NCBI GenBank assembly: GCA_002842145.1
Contig: PHCF01000016.1
Span: 1 to 64,000 of the forward strand
Length of the DNA stretch: 64,000 nucleotides
Direction: 5' to 3'
DNA from: Betaproteobacteria bacterium HGW-Betaproteobacteria-6
Lineage (GTDB): Bacteria; Pseudomonadota; Gammaproteobacteria; Burkholderiales; Rhodocyclaceae
Part shown: positions 43,483-53,067 of the stretch, in pieces
Layout: each line of letters starts with the position of its first letter
Position numbering within the stretch: the first letter of the stretch is position 1
The notes under the pieces: model-generated
Database searches by the model: none
What the model was told of the DNA's origin: nothing
Seen by the model: the letters and a program-made list of their open reading frames with translations, nothing else
Position numbers and translations under genes: made by a program

Positions 43483-43923
43483 ATGCGTAACCCCTTTCTT
43501 GTTCTTGCTTTGAGCTCCGTCCTCGGCGCCGGCCTTTCCACTGCCGTGGCGGCCGGCGAAATGGTGGATGTTTACAAGAGCCCGAATTGCGGTTGCTGCG
43601 GCAAGTGGGTCGATCATCTGAAAAATGCGGGCTTCGAGGTCCGCTCGCACAACGTCATGGACGTCCCGGCGGCCCGCAAACAATTGGGGATGCCCGATCG
43701 GCTGGGCTCCTGCCACACCGCCAAGGTGGCCGGCTATGTGGTCGAAGGCCATGTGCCGGTTGCCGACATCCAGCGTCTGCTCAAGGAAAAACCGAAAGCC
43801 CTCGGCATCGCGGTGCCGTCGATGCCGCCAGGATCGCCGGGCATGGAAAGCCCGAGACCCGTCCCCTACAACACGATGCTGGTCCAGGCCGGTGGCGAAA
43901 CCAGCATCTTTGCCAAACATTGA
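43483..43923 (+). CDS. DUF411 metal-binding protein
   Basis: VDVYKSPNCGCCGKWVDHLKNAGFEV, GMPDRLGSCHTAKV. Confidence 0.9.
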   Translation: MRNPFLVLALSSVLGAGLSTAVAAGEMVDVYKSPNCGCCGKWVDHLKNAGFEVRSHNVMDVPAARKQLGMPDRLGSCHTAKVAGYVVEGHVPVADIQRLLKEKPKALGIAVPSMPPGSPGMESPRPVPYNTMLVQAGGETSIFAKH

Positions 43924-43944
43924 TCCCCCAAACAGGAGAAACTC

Positions 43945-44289
43945 ATGAAAGCACTTATCACCGCCTCACTGATCGCCTTTTCCACCCTCGGCGCCGTTTC
44001 TGCCCAAGCTGCAAGCGACCATGCCGGGCATGCCATGGCCTCGCCGAGCGCCGCGTCTGCTGAAATGCAGATGATCGACGCTCAGGTCAAGAAAGTGGAC
44101 AAGGCAGCCGGCAAAGTAACCTTGTCGCATGGCCCACTGACCAACCTGAACATGCCGGCGATGACCATGGTACTCAAGGTTTCCAATGTCGCCTGGTTGG
44201 ACCAGATGAAAACCGGCGATAAGATTCGCTTCATGGCCGAAAACGTGAATGGTGCCATCACCGTCGTCCATTTCGAACCCGCCAAATAA
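43945..44289 (+). CDS. cusF: Periplasmic copper chaperone CusF
   Basis: GKVTLSHGPLTNLNMPAMTMVLKV, GDKIRFMAENVNGAITVV. Confidence 0.9.
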   Translation: MKALITASLIAFSTLGAVSAQAASDHAGHAMASPSAASAEMQMIDAQVKKVDKAAGKVTLSHGPLTNLNMPAMTMVLKVSNVAWLDQMKTGDKIRFMAENVNGAITVVHFEPAK

Positions 44290-44298
44290 CCCAATCGA

Positions 44299-44333
44299 CT
44301 GACGGCGAGACGGTGCTTACCTCTCGCTGTCAG
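44299..44333 (+). terminator. Strong intercistronic hairpin without U-tract between cusF and cusC
   Basis: ctgacggcgaga-N11-tctcgctgtcag, 11/12 paired. Confidence 0.5.
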
Positions 44334-44354
44334 CATGCTTCATAAAAACAAATA

Positions 44355-45641
44355 TTGCAGGGAGGTCGCATGCGCCGACTCAGGCCGTTACCCATTTTGA
44401 TCCTGGCGCTTGCCACCGCCTTTGGGTCGCCCGTGCTTGCCCAAGACGCCGCCCTTGGTGCGAACGTGGACAGCCTGATCAATTATGCCAAGACACGCAA
44501 TCCGGAGTACGCCGCGATGCAGGCCGAGGCCGAAGCGTCAGGCGAGCGGGTGACGCCGGCCGGTGCCTTGCCCGACCCGAAGTTTCGGACCGAGTTGCGT
44601 GACATAACGCGGATGGGCGAACAGAGTGCCACGCTAGCCCCAAATCGCGTCGGCAGCACCCGTTACTTGCTGATGCAGGACATACCCTGGTTCGGCAAGC
44701 GTGACCTGAAGCGCGAAATCGCCGAGCTTGAAGCCGACGGCGCCAAGGGACGTGCGTTGGGCACCTGGGCCGATGTTGCCGGGCGGATCAAAGTCAATTT
44801 TGCCCAGTTGTATTTCGTACACCGCAATGAGCAACTGACCCGGGAAATCCTCGACCTGATGACCCGCCTGGAAAAAGTCGCCCAGGTTCGTTATTCCGGC
44901 GGCCTGGCGGCGCAGCAGGATGTTATCCGCGCCCAGGTTGAGCAGACCAACATGCGCAACGAATTGATTGCGCTGGAAACCGAACAGCACCACCTGCATG
45001 CCCGGCTGAATGCCTTGCTGGCCCGCCCAAGCAATGCGCCCTTGCAGGAACCAGCGCAGTTGCGCAAGCTGCCGACTCCCGTGGCGCTGGATTACGCCAC
45101 GTTGGAAGAGCGCGTGCGAACCCGCAACCCGCAACTGTTCGCCGACGAATCGAAAATCAAGGCCGCCGAGAAATCCCGCGACCTGACCTACAAAAACCGC
45201 TATCCCGATTTTACGCTGGGCGTATCCCCCATCCAGTACCAGAGCGCCATCAAGGAATGGGAGTTGATGGTCGAGCTGAATATCCCGCTGCAGCAGTCTT
45301 CGCGCCGGGCGCAGGAGCGAGAATCGGAATCGATGCTCAATGCCGCCCGCTCGCGCAAGGAAGCCACTACCAACCAAGTCTCCGCCGAACTGGCCGAGGC
45401 CCTGGCTGGTATCGAAGCCGCCCGCCGCACGGAAAACCTGCTGGCCAACAGCCTACTGCCGCAGGCCGAACTGACCTTCAAGGCGGCGCTGGCCGGGTAT
45501 GAGACCGGCAAGGTCGATTTCGCCACCTTGCTCGATGCCCAGCGCCAAATCCGGCAGGCCCGACAAAACCAGCTTAAGGCCCAAGTCGACGCCCAGATGC
45601 GTCTGGCCGAAATCGAACGTCTTTTAGGGGAAGATCTATGA
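44355..45641 (+). CDS. TolC-family outer membrane factor (CusC-like)
   Basis: Signal peptide, ALPDPKF, SGGLAAQQDVIRAQVE, GYETGKVDFATLLDAQRQIRQAR. Confidence 0.9.
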   Translation: MQGGRMRRLRPLPILILALATAFGSPVLAQDAALGANVDSLINYAKTRNPEYAAMQAEAEASGERVTPAGALPDPKFRTELRDITRMGEQSATLAPNRVGSTRYLLMQDIPWFGKRDLKREIAELEADGAKGRALGTWADVAGRIKVNFAQLYFVHRNEQLTREILDLMTRLEKVAQVRYSGGLAAQQDVIRAQVEQTNMRNELIALETEQHHLHARLNALLARPSNAPLQEPAQLRKLPTPVALDYATLEERVRTRNPQLFADESKIKAAEKSRDLTYKNRYPDFTLGVSPIQYQSAIKEWELMVELNIPLQQSSRRAQERESESMLNAARSRKEATTNQVSAELAEALAGIEAARRTENLLANSLLPQAELTFKAALAGYETGKVDFATLLDAQRQIRQARQNQLKAQVDAQMRLAEIERLLGEDL

Positions 45642-47227
45642 ACAAGGGTGCAGGACTGACCATCGGCGTTATTGCCGTTGCTGTGGCTGCCGGTGGTGGT
45701 TACTGGCTGGGCGGACGTGGCGGCGCTTCCCATGGCGATGCGGCACCGGTCACCAGCGCCCCGGCCGAGCCGGCCAAGAAAGAGAAAAAGCTGCTGTTCT
45801 ACCGCAATCCGATGGGACTGCCCGACACCTCGCCGGTGCCCAAGAAAGACCCGATGGGGATGGATTACATCGCGGTCTATGAGGGAGAGCAGGACGACGA
45901 TCCGGCATCGGCCAACCAGATAAAGATAAGCACCGAAAAAGTACAGAAACTGGGCGTTCGAACCGAAGCCGCCCAATTGCGCATCCTTGACAAGGTGGTA
46001 CGCGCCGCCGGTCGGATCGAGCCGGACGAGCGCCGCATCTACGCGATTTCTCCTAAGTTCGAGGGCTACGTCGAACGCCTGCACGTCAATGTCACGGGCC
46101 AGCCGGTCAGCAAGGGGCAGCCGCTGTTTGAGGTGTATAGCCCGGAATTGGTTTCCGCCCAGCGCGAATACGCGATTGCCGCCCAAGGCGTCGAATCGCT
46201 GAAGGAAGCCGGCGGCCAAGCGCGGGACGGCATGAAGCAACTGGCCGATTCAAGCCTGTTGCGTCTGAAAAACTGGGATATATCGGAGGAGCAGGTCAAG
46301 GCGCTGGCAAAATCCGGTGAAGCACGGCGCACGCTGACTTTCCGCTCACCGGTCGCCGGCATCGTCACCGAAAAGAAAGCCCTGCAGGGCATGCGTTTCA
46401 TGCCGGGCGAGGCGCTTTATCAGGTGGCCGACCTGTCGGCGGTCTGGGTGGTGGCTGACGTCTTCGAGCAGGACATCGGTCAGGTCAAGACCGGTGCCAA
46501 AGCCAAGGTCAGGATCAATGCCTACCCGGACAAAGTGTTCGAAGGGACGATCACCTACGTCTATCCGACCCTGAAGGCCGAGACGCGGACGGTACCCGTG
46601 CGAGTCGAACTGCCCAATCCCAGTCAGTTGCTGAAACCGGCCATGTTCGCCCAGGTCGAGTTGCCGGTCGGGGCCAAAGGAGAGGTCGTCACCGTACCGA
46701 CCTCGGCCGTGATTGACAGCGGCACCCGCCGCATCGTGCTGGTCCAGGCCAAGGAAGGCCGTTTCGAGCCACGCGAGGTTAAATTGGGGCAACGCAGTGA
46801 CAACCATGTTGAGGTGCTCGAAGGGATCAAGGATGGCGAGCCCGTGGTGGTTGCCGCCAATTTCCTGATCGACGCCGAAAGCAACCTGAAGGCGGCGGTC
46901 GGCGGTTTCGGCCATGCTAGCCACGGCAGCCAGCCGAAGCCGGAGTCAGCCAAGCCTGCTGCTGTCGGGCATCAGGCCGAAGGCACGGTCGAGGGGTTCG
47001 ACGCCAAGGCAGGTATGCTGACGCTCAATCACGGGCCGGTCGCCAGTCTCAAATGGCCGGGCATGACCATGGAGTTCCAGGTCGCGACGCCGGCGCTGTT
47101 GAGCGGACTCAAACCGGGTGCGACGGTGGCCTTCGAGTTTGTCGAGCGCAAACCAGGTGAATGGGTCGTCACCAGCATCAAACCGATGGCTGGCAAAGTG
47201 GCGGCCAATCCCCACGCAGGCCACTGA
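45638..47227 (+). CDS. cusB: RND periplasmic adaptor CusB with C-terminal CusF-like domain
   Basis: FYRNPMGLPDTSPVPKKDPMGMDYIAVY; C-term LNHGPVASLKWPGMTMEFQV. Confidence 0.92.
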   Translation: MNKGAGLTIGVIAVAVAAGGGYWLGGRGGASHGDAAPVTSAPAEPAKKEKKLLFYRNPMGLPDTSPVPKKDPMGMDYIAVYEGEQDDDPASANQIKISTEKVQKLGVRTEAAQLRILDKVVRAAGRIEPDERRIYAISPKFEGYVERLHVNVTGQPVSKGQPLFEVYSPELVSAQREYAIAAQGVESLKEAGGQARDGMKQLADSSLLRLKNWDISEEQVKALAKSGEARRTLTFRSPVAGIVTEKKALQGMRFMPGEALYQVADLSAVWVVADVFEQDIGQVKTGAKAKVRINAYPDKVFEGTITYVYPTLKAETRTVPVRVELPNPSQLLKPAMFAQVELPVGAKGEVVTVPTSAVIDSGTRRIVLVQAKEGRFEPREVKLGQRSDNHVEVLEGIKDGEPVVVAANFLIDAESNLKAAVGGFGHASHGSQPKPESAKPAAVGHQAEGTVEGFDAKAGMLTLNHGPVASLKWPGMTMEFQVATPALLSGLKPGATVAFEFVERKPGEWVVTSIKPMAGKVAANPHAGH

Positions 47228-47238
47228 CAGGGGATACC

Positions 47239-50200
47239 ATGCTCGCCAAAATCATTGAATGGTCGGGGCGCAACCGCTTCCTCGTCCTGCTCGCCACGCT
47301 GTTTGTTGTCGTCGGTGGTGTCGTTGCGGTCATGAAAACGCCGCTCGATGCCTTGCCCGACCTCTCAGACGTGCAGGTCATCGTCTATACCGAATACCCC
47401 GGCCAGGCGCCACAGGTCGTCGAGGATCAGGTCACCTATCCGCTGACGACGGCCATGTTGTCAGTGCCGAAGTCCAAAGTGGTTCGCGGCTTCTCTTTCT
47501 TCGGCGCGTCCTTCGTCTACATCATTTTTGAAGACGGCACGGACATTTATTGGGCGCGGTCCCGGGTACTCGAATATCTTAACTTTGCTGCTGGCCGCAT
47601 GCCCAAGGGCGTCACACCGCAGATCGGTCCGGACGCCACGGGCGTCGGCTGGGTCTATCAATACGCGCTGCTCGCCAAGGACAAGACGCTGGCAGAACTG
47701 CGCACGCTGCAGGACTGGTATCTGCGCTACCAACTGACCAAGGCACATGGCGTCGCCGAAGTGGCTTCGATTGGCGGCTTCGTCCAGACCTACCAGGTCA
47801 CGGTTGATCCGGTGAAGTTGCGCGCCTATGGCATTCCGCTAGCGGCGGTTTCAAAGGTCATTCGGGAATCGAACCGCGATGTCGGCGGGCGTGTCGTCGA
47901 GATGGCGGAAACCGAATACATGGTGCGCGGCAAGGGCTATCTGCGGGGCACAGGCGATATTGAAAATCTGGTGGTTAAGTCACAAGGCGGGACGCCCGTC
48001 TTGGTTCGTGACATTGCCCGTGTCGAACTGGCGCCGGACGAGCGGCGCGGTCTCACCGAGTTGAATGGTGAAGGTGAAGTGGTTTCCGGTATCGCCATGG
48101 CGCGCTACGGCCAGAACGCGCTGGAGGTCATTCACAACTTGAAGGAAAAAATTGGTGAGATTTCTGCCGGGCTTCCGGAGGGCGTGACGATCCAGACGGT
48201 CTATGATCGTTCGGAATTGATTCACCGTGCGATTGACACCTTGACGCGCACTTTGGCGGAAGAAAGTCTCATCGTCGCGCTGGTCTGCGTCGTATTCCTG
48301 ATGCACATGCGCAGTGCTTTGGTAGCCATCCTGATGCTGCCGGTCGGGGTGCTGATTGCCTTCATCGCCATGCGATTGCTGGGAATGAACTCGAACCTGA
48401 TGAGTCTGGGCGGTATCGCCATTGCCATTGGGGCGATGATCGATGCGGCCATCGTGATGATCGAAAACGCCCATAAGCACATCGAGCGTTTGCCGGAGGA
48501 TCATACCCACGGGGATCGCATCGAGGCAATGATTGCGGCCTGCAAAGAGGTCGGCCCCGCACTGTTCTTCTCGCTGCTCATCATCACCGTTTCCTTCCTG
48601 CCCGTCTTTACGCTGGAGTCCCAGGAAGGACGTCTGTTCTCGCCCTTGGCCTACACCAAGACCTTCTCGATGGCGGGCGCTGCATTGCTGTCGGTGACGC
48701 TGGTGCCGGTGCTGATGATGCTGTTCATTCGCGGCAAAATCATGCCGGAATCGAAAAACCCGGTGAATCGTTTCCTGATCTGGGCTTATCGCCCGATCAT
48801 CGCCGGCGTCATGCAATGGAAAAAGACCACTATCGTGGCCGCACTGCTCGCGCTGGTGGTCTCGATTTATCCGGCCAGCAAGTTGGGCTCCGAGTTCATG
48901 CCGACGCTGAATGAAGGCACGCTGTTCTACATGCCGGCTTCGCTGCCCGGGATGTCGATCACCAAAGCGGCGGAACTGTTGCAGACCCAGAACAAGATCA
49001 TCAAGAGTTTCCCGGAAGTCTCATCGGTTTATGGCAAAGCGGGTCGTGCCAACACGGCAACGGACCCGGCGCCGACGGAGATGTTCGAGACGGTGATCAA
49101 TCTGAAGCCGGAATCCGAATGGCGCCCTGGATTGACGACCGACAAGCTGATCGCCGAAATGGACAAGGCCTTGCAGTTCCCGGGCGTATCGAACGCTTGG
49201 ACGATGCCGATCAAGGCGCGCATCGACATGCTGTCGACCGGCATCCGGACGCCAATCGGGATCAAGGTGTTCGGCAAGGATCTCAACGAGATGGAACGAC
49301 TGGCCCGCGAAATCGAGACGGTCGTCAAGGCAGTTCCAGGCACTACCTCGGCTTTCGCGGAACGGATTACCGGCGGTTTTTACCTGAATATCGAACCGGA
49401 CCGCACCCAGTTGGCCCGCTATGGGCTGGCGGTCGGCGATTTGCAGGATGTTATCGGCCAGGCCTTGGGCGGCGAGATGGTTACCACGACCGTCGAAGGG
49501 CGCGAACGGTTTGGCGTCACCGTGCGCTATCCGCGTGAACTTCGTTCCGATCCGCAGCAGATTGCCCGCGAGGTGCTGGTGCCGACCATGGAGGGGGCAA
49601 TGATTCCGCTCGGCCAATTGGCCCGCGTCGAGGTGGCCAAGGGAACGCCCGGCATCCGGACTGAAAACGCGTTGCTTTCCGCCTATATCTTCGTGGACAT
49701 TCGCGAACGCGACATCGGTGGCTATGTCGCCGATGCCAAGAAGGCGGTGGCGGAAAACGTGAAATTCCCGCCGGGCTATTACGCGACCTGGAGCGGCCAG
49801 TTCGAATCCATGGAGCGCGCGATCGAGAAAATGAAGATCGTCGTCCCGGTGACGCTGTTGATCATCTTTCTGCTGCTTTACCTGAACTTCAAACGTCTGA
49901 CAGAGACCTTGATTGTCATGCTGTCGGTGCCGTTTGCGCTGGTCGGCGGGGTCTGGTTGATGTGGTTGCTCGGTTACAACCTGTCCGTTGCCGTCGCCGT
50001 GGGCTTCATCGCCCTAGCCGGGGTTGCAGCGGAAACCGGGGTGATCATGCTGATTTACCTTGATCATGCCTGGGAAGCGCTGAAGGCCAAGCGCCGGACG
50101 GAAAACCAAGCGCCAACCCTGCACGATCTCTACGAGGCCATCATGGAAGGCGCCGTGGAGCGGGTTCGCCCGAAGATGATGACGGTGGTGGCGATCATGG

Positions 50201-50373
50201 CCGGCCTGTTGCCGATCATGTGGGGTACCGGTACCGGCTCAGAAGTCATGAGTCGCATTGCGGCGCCGATGGTTGGCGGGATGATTTCCTCGACGGTGCT
50301 GACGCTCGCAGTCATCCCCGCCATCTACGCCCTGGTCAAGCAGTGGCGAATGAAACGGGGGATGGAGCAATGA
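47239..50373 (+). CDS. cusA: Heavy metal RND transporter CusA
   Basis: RNRFLVLLATLFVVVGGVVAVMKTPLDALPDLSDVQVIVYTEYPGQAPQVVEDQVTYPL; 4-bp overlap with downstream cytochrome. Confidence 0.95.
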   Translation: MLAKIIEWSGRNRFLVLLATLFVVVGGVVAVMKTPLDALPDLSDVQVIVYTEYPGQAPQVVEDQVTYPLTTAMLSVPKSKVVRGFSFFGASFVYIIFEDGTDIYWARSRVLEYLNFAAGRMPKGVTPQIGPDATGVGWVYQYALLAKDKTLAELRTLQDWYLRYQLTKAHGVAEVASIGGFVQTYQVTVDPVKLRAYGIPLAAVSKVIRESNRDVGGRVVEMAETEYMVRGKGYLRGTGDIENLVVKSQGGTPVLVRDIARVELAPDERRGLTELNGEGEVVSGIAMARYGQNALEVIHNLKEKIGEISAGLPEGVTIQTVYDRSELIHRAIDTLTRTLAEESLIVALVCVVFLMHMRSALVAILMLPVGVLIAFIAMRLLGMNSNLMSLGGIAIAIGAMIDAAIVMIENAHKHIERLPEDHTHGDRIEAMIAACKEVGPALFFSLLIITVSFLPVFTLESQEGRLFSPLAYTKTFSMAGAALLSVTLVPVLMMLFIRGKIMPESKNPVNRFLIWAYRPIIAGVMQWKKTTIVAALLALVVSIYPASKLGSEFMPTLNEGTLFYMPASLPGMSITKAAELLQTQNKIIKSFPEVSSVYGKAGRANTATDPAPTEMFETVINLKPESEWRPGLTTDKLIAEMDKALQFPGVSNAWTMPIKARIDMLSTGIRTPIGIKVFGKDLNEMERLAREIETVVKAVPGTTSAFAERITGGFYLNIEPDRTQLARYGLAVGDLQDVIGQALGGEMVTTTVEGRERFGVTVRYPRELRSDPQQIAREVLVPTMEGAMIPLGQLARVEVAKGTPGIRTENALLSAYIFVDIRERDIGGYVADAKKAVAENVKFPPGYYATWSGQFESMERAIEKMKIVVPVTLLIIFLLLYLNFKRLTETLIVMLSVPFALVGGVWLMWLLGYNLSVAVAVGFIALAGVAAETGVIMLIYLDHAWEALKAKRRTENQAPTLHDLYEAIMEGAVERVRPKMMTVVAIMAGLLPIMWGTGTGSEVMSRIAAPMVGGMISSTVLTLAVIPAIYALVKQWRMKRGMEQ

Positions 50374-50759
50374 GACACAAGCTTTCGCATTGGATTCCTG
50401 TGGCTCTTGTTGTGGCCATGCTGCCAAGCCTTGCCCAGGCTCAAGGCTGGAGCATTCCCAAACCCAGTCCCGGCCTAATGCCCAATCCCGGCACGGGCAA
50501 GGCGCTGTTCGCCAATCACTGTGCGGGCTGTCATGGCGGCGACTTGAAGGGATCGGAAAAGGGACCGCCCCTGCTGCACAAGATCTATGAGCCGTCACAT
50601 CATGCCGATGCGGCGTTCCAGTTGGCCGTGGCCAACGGTGTGCGGGCCCATCACTGGAAGTTTGGCGACATGGCTCCGGTGAAAGGGGTGACGCCGGACG
50701 ACGTCGCCCACGTCACCGCCTATGTGCGGGCTGAGCAGCGGAAGGTTGGCATCCAATAG
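50370..50759 (+). CDS. Small c-type cytochrome
   Basis: Signal peptide, ANHCAGCHGGDLKG, DDVAHVTAYVR. Confidence 0.88.
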   Translation: MRHKLSHWIPVALVVAMLPSLAQAQGWSIPKPSPGLMPNPGTGKALFANHCAGCHGGDLKGSEKGPPLLHKIYEPSHHADAAFQLAVANGVRAHHWKFGDMAPVKGVTPDDVAHVTAYVRAEQRKVGIQ

Positions 50760-50815
50760 CGGATGCTTCAAACAAAGCACTATCAGGGGGGAAACTGTCC
50801 AAAGAAGACGATTCA

Positions 50816-51076
50816 ATGCGACCGTTTGAGGATGCCGTTGCCATTCTTGTGGTGCTCACCACCGATCTGAGAGACCATCATCGCGATGCCTTCGATGCGG
50901 CAATGCCGGATCTGTTGCGGCTTACGCGAGGCAAGGCATCCGCGCTGGCTTATGTGCGTCGGATTGTCGCTGTCGAACTGAACTCCCCCCATAACCCACA
51001 GTGGCAGGTTTCCGCAGGCGAATTCGAGAGGCGGAGGCAACAGGTCTTTCTGGGGCTAAGTGCCCAGACTCAATAG
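50816..51076 (+). CDS. Hypothetical protein, 86 aa
   Basis: ORF in operon orientation only. Confidence 0.4.
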   Translation: MRPFEDAVAILVVLTTDLRDHHRDAFDAAMPDLLRLTRGKASALAYVRRIVAVELNSPHNPQWQVSAGEFERRRQQVFLGLSAQTQ

Positions 51077-51221
51077 ATAATCGCTCCCAGTGAACAGCAC
51101 GGCAACAAGCTGACGAAACAGTGACCGAGTTGTAATGTTCCCGTTATGGGTGCGACAGCTACCCACAGGCAAACTCCCCCTACGAGGCAATGGGCCTTGA
51201 TCGTGCCGCAGGGAGAAAATC

Positions 51222-51518
51222 ATGTCCGCACACAATTCGTTCGCAATTTTCAACACATCCCCCGACTTCCATTTGGTTTCCCAGTTGGTTGGCGTGAATC
51301 TCGATTGTTTGGAAAAGATGGTTTCCACGCAGTTTTCCCCGCTCAAGGAACTCCTTGAGCAAACTTCATCGCTGTCTCTGGATGATCCTGGGCAAAGCGG
51401 GGCATGGTGGGCTGCAGTCGGCAATTTATCCATCGAGTATTGGAAGGCATACACCCTCGACAGCATGGAGTACCAGCACCGGGTTTTGCAGGTACTAGCC
51501 CAACATTCGACAAAGTGA
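51222..51518 (+). CDS. Phasin-like small protein
   Basis: LDCLEKMVSTQFSPLKELLEQTSSL..SIEYWKAYTLDSMEYQHRVLQVL resembles phasin family. Confidence 0.45.
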   Translation: MSAHNSFAIFNTSPDFHLVSQLVGVNLDCLEKMVSTQFSPLKELLEQTSSLSLDDPGQSGAWWAAVGNLSIEYWKAYTLDSMEYQHRVLQVLAQHSTK

Positions 51519-51523
51519 ACTCG

Positions 51524-51781
51524 ATGATGAGTTCGTCGGGGTCGGTGCGCTGGCAAGACTCTTCCGGCAAGGTCATTGCCTGTACGGAAAAAATCAAGGT
51601 ACTCAATGAGAACCTGGATGAACTTCGCCAGATGGCCCAGGATGCACTGGAGGACGGAATTTTGATGGGGTGTTGCGAACGGCAATTGCGTGATGCGCTT
51701 GCCGACGCAATCGGGCATTTGGTGAATCCGTATTTGGCCACACTTCCTGACAACAATGTAATCAACAAGTCATCCTATTGA
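51524..51781 (+). CDS. Hypothetical small protein, 85 aa
   Basis: ORF MMSSSGSVRWQDSSGKVIACTEKIKVLNENLDELRQMAQDALEDG, just downstream of phasin-like gene. Confidence 0.4.
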   Translation: MMSSSGSVRWQDSSGKVIACTEKIKVLNENLDELRQMAQDALEDGILMGCCERQLRDALADAIGHLVNPYLATLPDNNVINKSSY

Positions 51782-51857
51782 CAGTGACAGAAGCACAAAC
51801 TGAATCTGTCCATTCGATTCGGACCGTTGAAATCCCCAAAACTCAGGAGTCAAGATC

Positions 51858-52106
51858 ATGAAAGTTTCCTCCCTCATTGCCGCCGTTCTGTTTGCTGGCA
51901 CCACGATGACCGGCGTCGTCTTCGCCGACGAAAAGGCCGCTGCGCCGAAGGCTGCCGAAGGACAGGCTGACAAGGCTGCTTCCAAGCCACATTCCCATGT
52001 CCAGGAAAAAACCGGAATGCCGCAAAGCATGCCGGATGCAAAGGCTGACAAGCCGAACGCAGCCAAGGACAAGAGCAAACATTTCCATCCGCGAGATGGA
52101 AAGTAA
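51858..52106 (+). CDS. Small secreted Lys/Ala/His-rich protein
   Basis: Signal peptide MKVSSLIAAVLFAGTTMTGVVFA then low-complexity HSHVQEKTGMPQSMP..KHFHPRDGK. Confidence 0.6.
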   Translation: MKVSSLIAAVLFAGTTMTGVVFADEKAAAPKAAEGQADKAASKPHSHVQEKTGMPQSMPDAKADKPNAAKDKSKHFHPRDGK

Positions 52107-52150
52107 CTGCCCAGTAAAGGCCTCGGAATCGAGGCCTCGGCATTTCAGTC

Positions 52151-52393
52151 ATGGATATCCACAAACCGGCAGAGCACGGCGATCGATGTGTATGTCGCAC
52201 GCTGGCGCTTGCGGTCGGCAGTGACCCGAAGCTGCTGACCTACAACTATTGTCGAACGGTGCTTCAGAAACGCTGGATCATCGAATGCAATCATGGATGC
52301 CTGGCAAAGCCGGCCGTAGCAAACAGCGATCTGAAATGGCATGGCGTCGGCCAGATTGATCCGGTGAAGGCCATCCTGATCATGAACGAGTAA
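52151..52393 (+). CDS. Hypothetical protein, 80 aa, Cys-rich
   Basis: ORF directly upstream of FlgB-like gene; CVCRTL..NYCRTV..IECNHGC. Confidence 0.4.
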   Translation: MDIHKPAEHGDRCVCRTLALAVGSDPKLLTYNYCRTVLQKRWIIECNHGCLAKPAVANSDLKWHGVGQIDPVKAILIMNE

Positions 52394-52401
52394 TCAGTGT
52401 C

Positions 52402-53067
52402 ATGGCTGGAGCCCCTCCTATCCCACCGGCAATTCCCCCATCTACTTCTGTTCAAGGAGGGCACGAGGGACATAGTGCGTCCTCGGGGGGGGCCAACAAC
52501 GGAGGGTTTTCCGAGGCCTTGAATCAGGCGATTGTTCAGCAGGCAAACAACCCAGTGGTCAGTCATGGCAATCATGGCGGACAAGGTGCCGGGGTAGTTG
52601 GGCACACTGGGCATTCTTCCGGAATGGCCTCCAGCACGGCGTCAGCCCATCCCAATCACTTCACAGTTGGACAAGGCGGTCATGCCGGTCACAATTTTCA
52701 GCAGAAAATGCTGGGTGTTCGTGTCTATCGGCAGCAACTCCTGGCCTCGAACATCGCCAATGCCGATACTCCAGGTTATAAGGCCGTTGATATTGACATT
52801 GAAGAGGCTGCCAAAATCGTTCAAGGTGCCTCCTCATCGTTGCCATTGACGAGCACGGTTACCGGACATCTCTCGGGCACCGGGCAAACATCACCATTCC
52901 CACTAAAGTATCACGTACCTTACCAAGCGGCTACTGATGGCAACACGGTGGAAATGGATGTCGAACGACAGAAAATGGCTGAAAATTCGTTAATGCACCA
53001 ATTCTCACTCGATCGCGTCAGCGGCCACTTCAAGCACTTCATGGAACTGCTACAGAATCTGAAATGA
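52402..53067 (+). CDS. FlgB-like flagellar rod-domain protein with N-terminal His/Gly-rich extension
   Basis: YRQQLLASNIANADTPGYKAVDIDIEE and TDGNTVEMDVERQKMAENSLMHQFSLDRVSGHFKHFMELLQNLK match FlgB layout; N-term GGHEGHSASSGG..SHGNHGGQG..GHTGHSSG. Confidence 0.8.
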   Translation: MAGAPPIPPAIPPSTSVQGGHEGHSASSGGANNGGFSEALNQAIVQQANNPVVSHGNHGGQGAGVVGHTGHSSGMASSTASAHPNHFTVGQGGHAGHNFQQKMLGVRVYRQQLLASNIANADTPGYKAVDIDIEEAAKIVQGASSSLPLTSTVTGHLSGTGQTSPFPLKYHVPYQAATDGNTVEMDVERQKMAENSLMHQFSLDRVSGHFKHFMELLQNLK

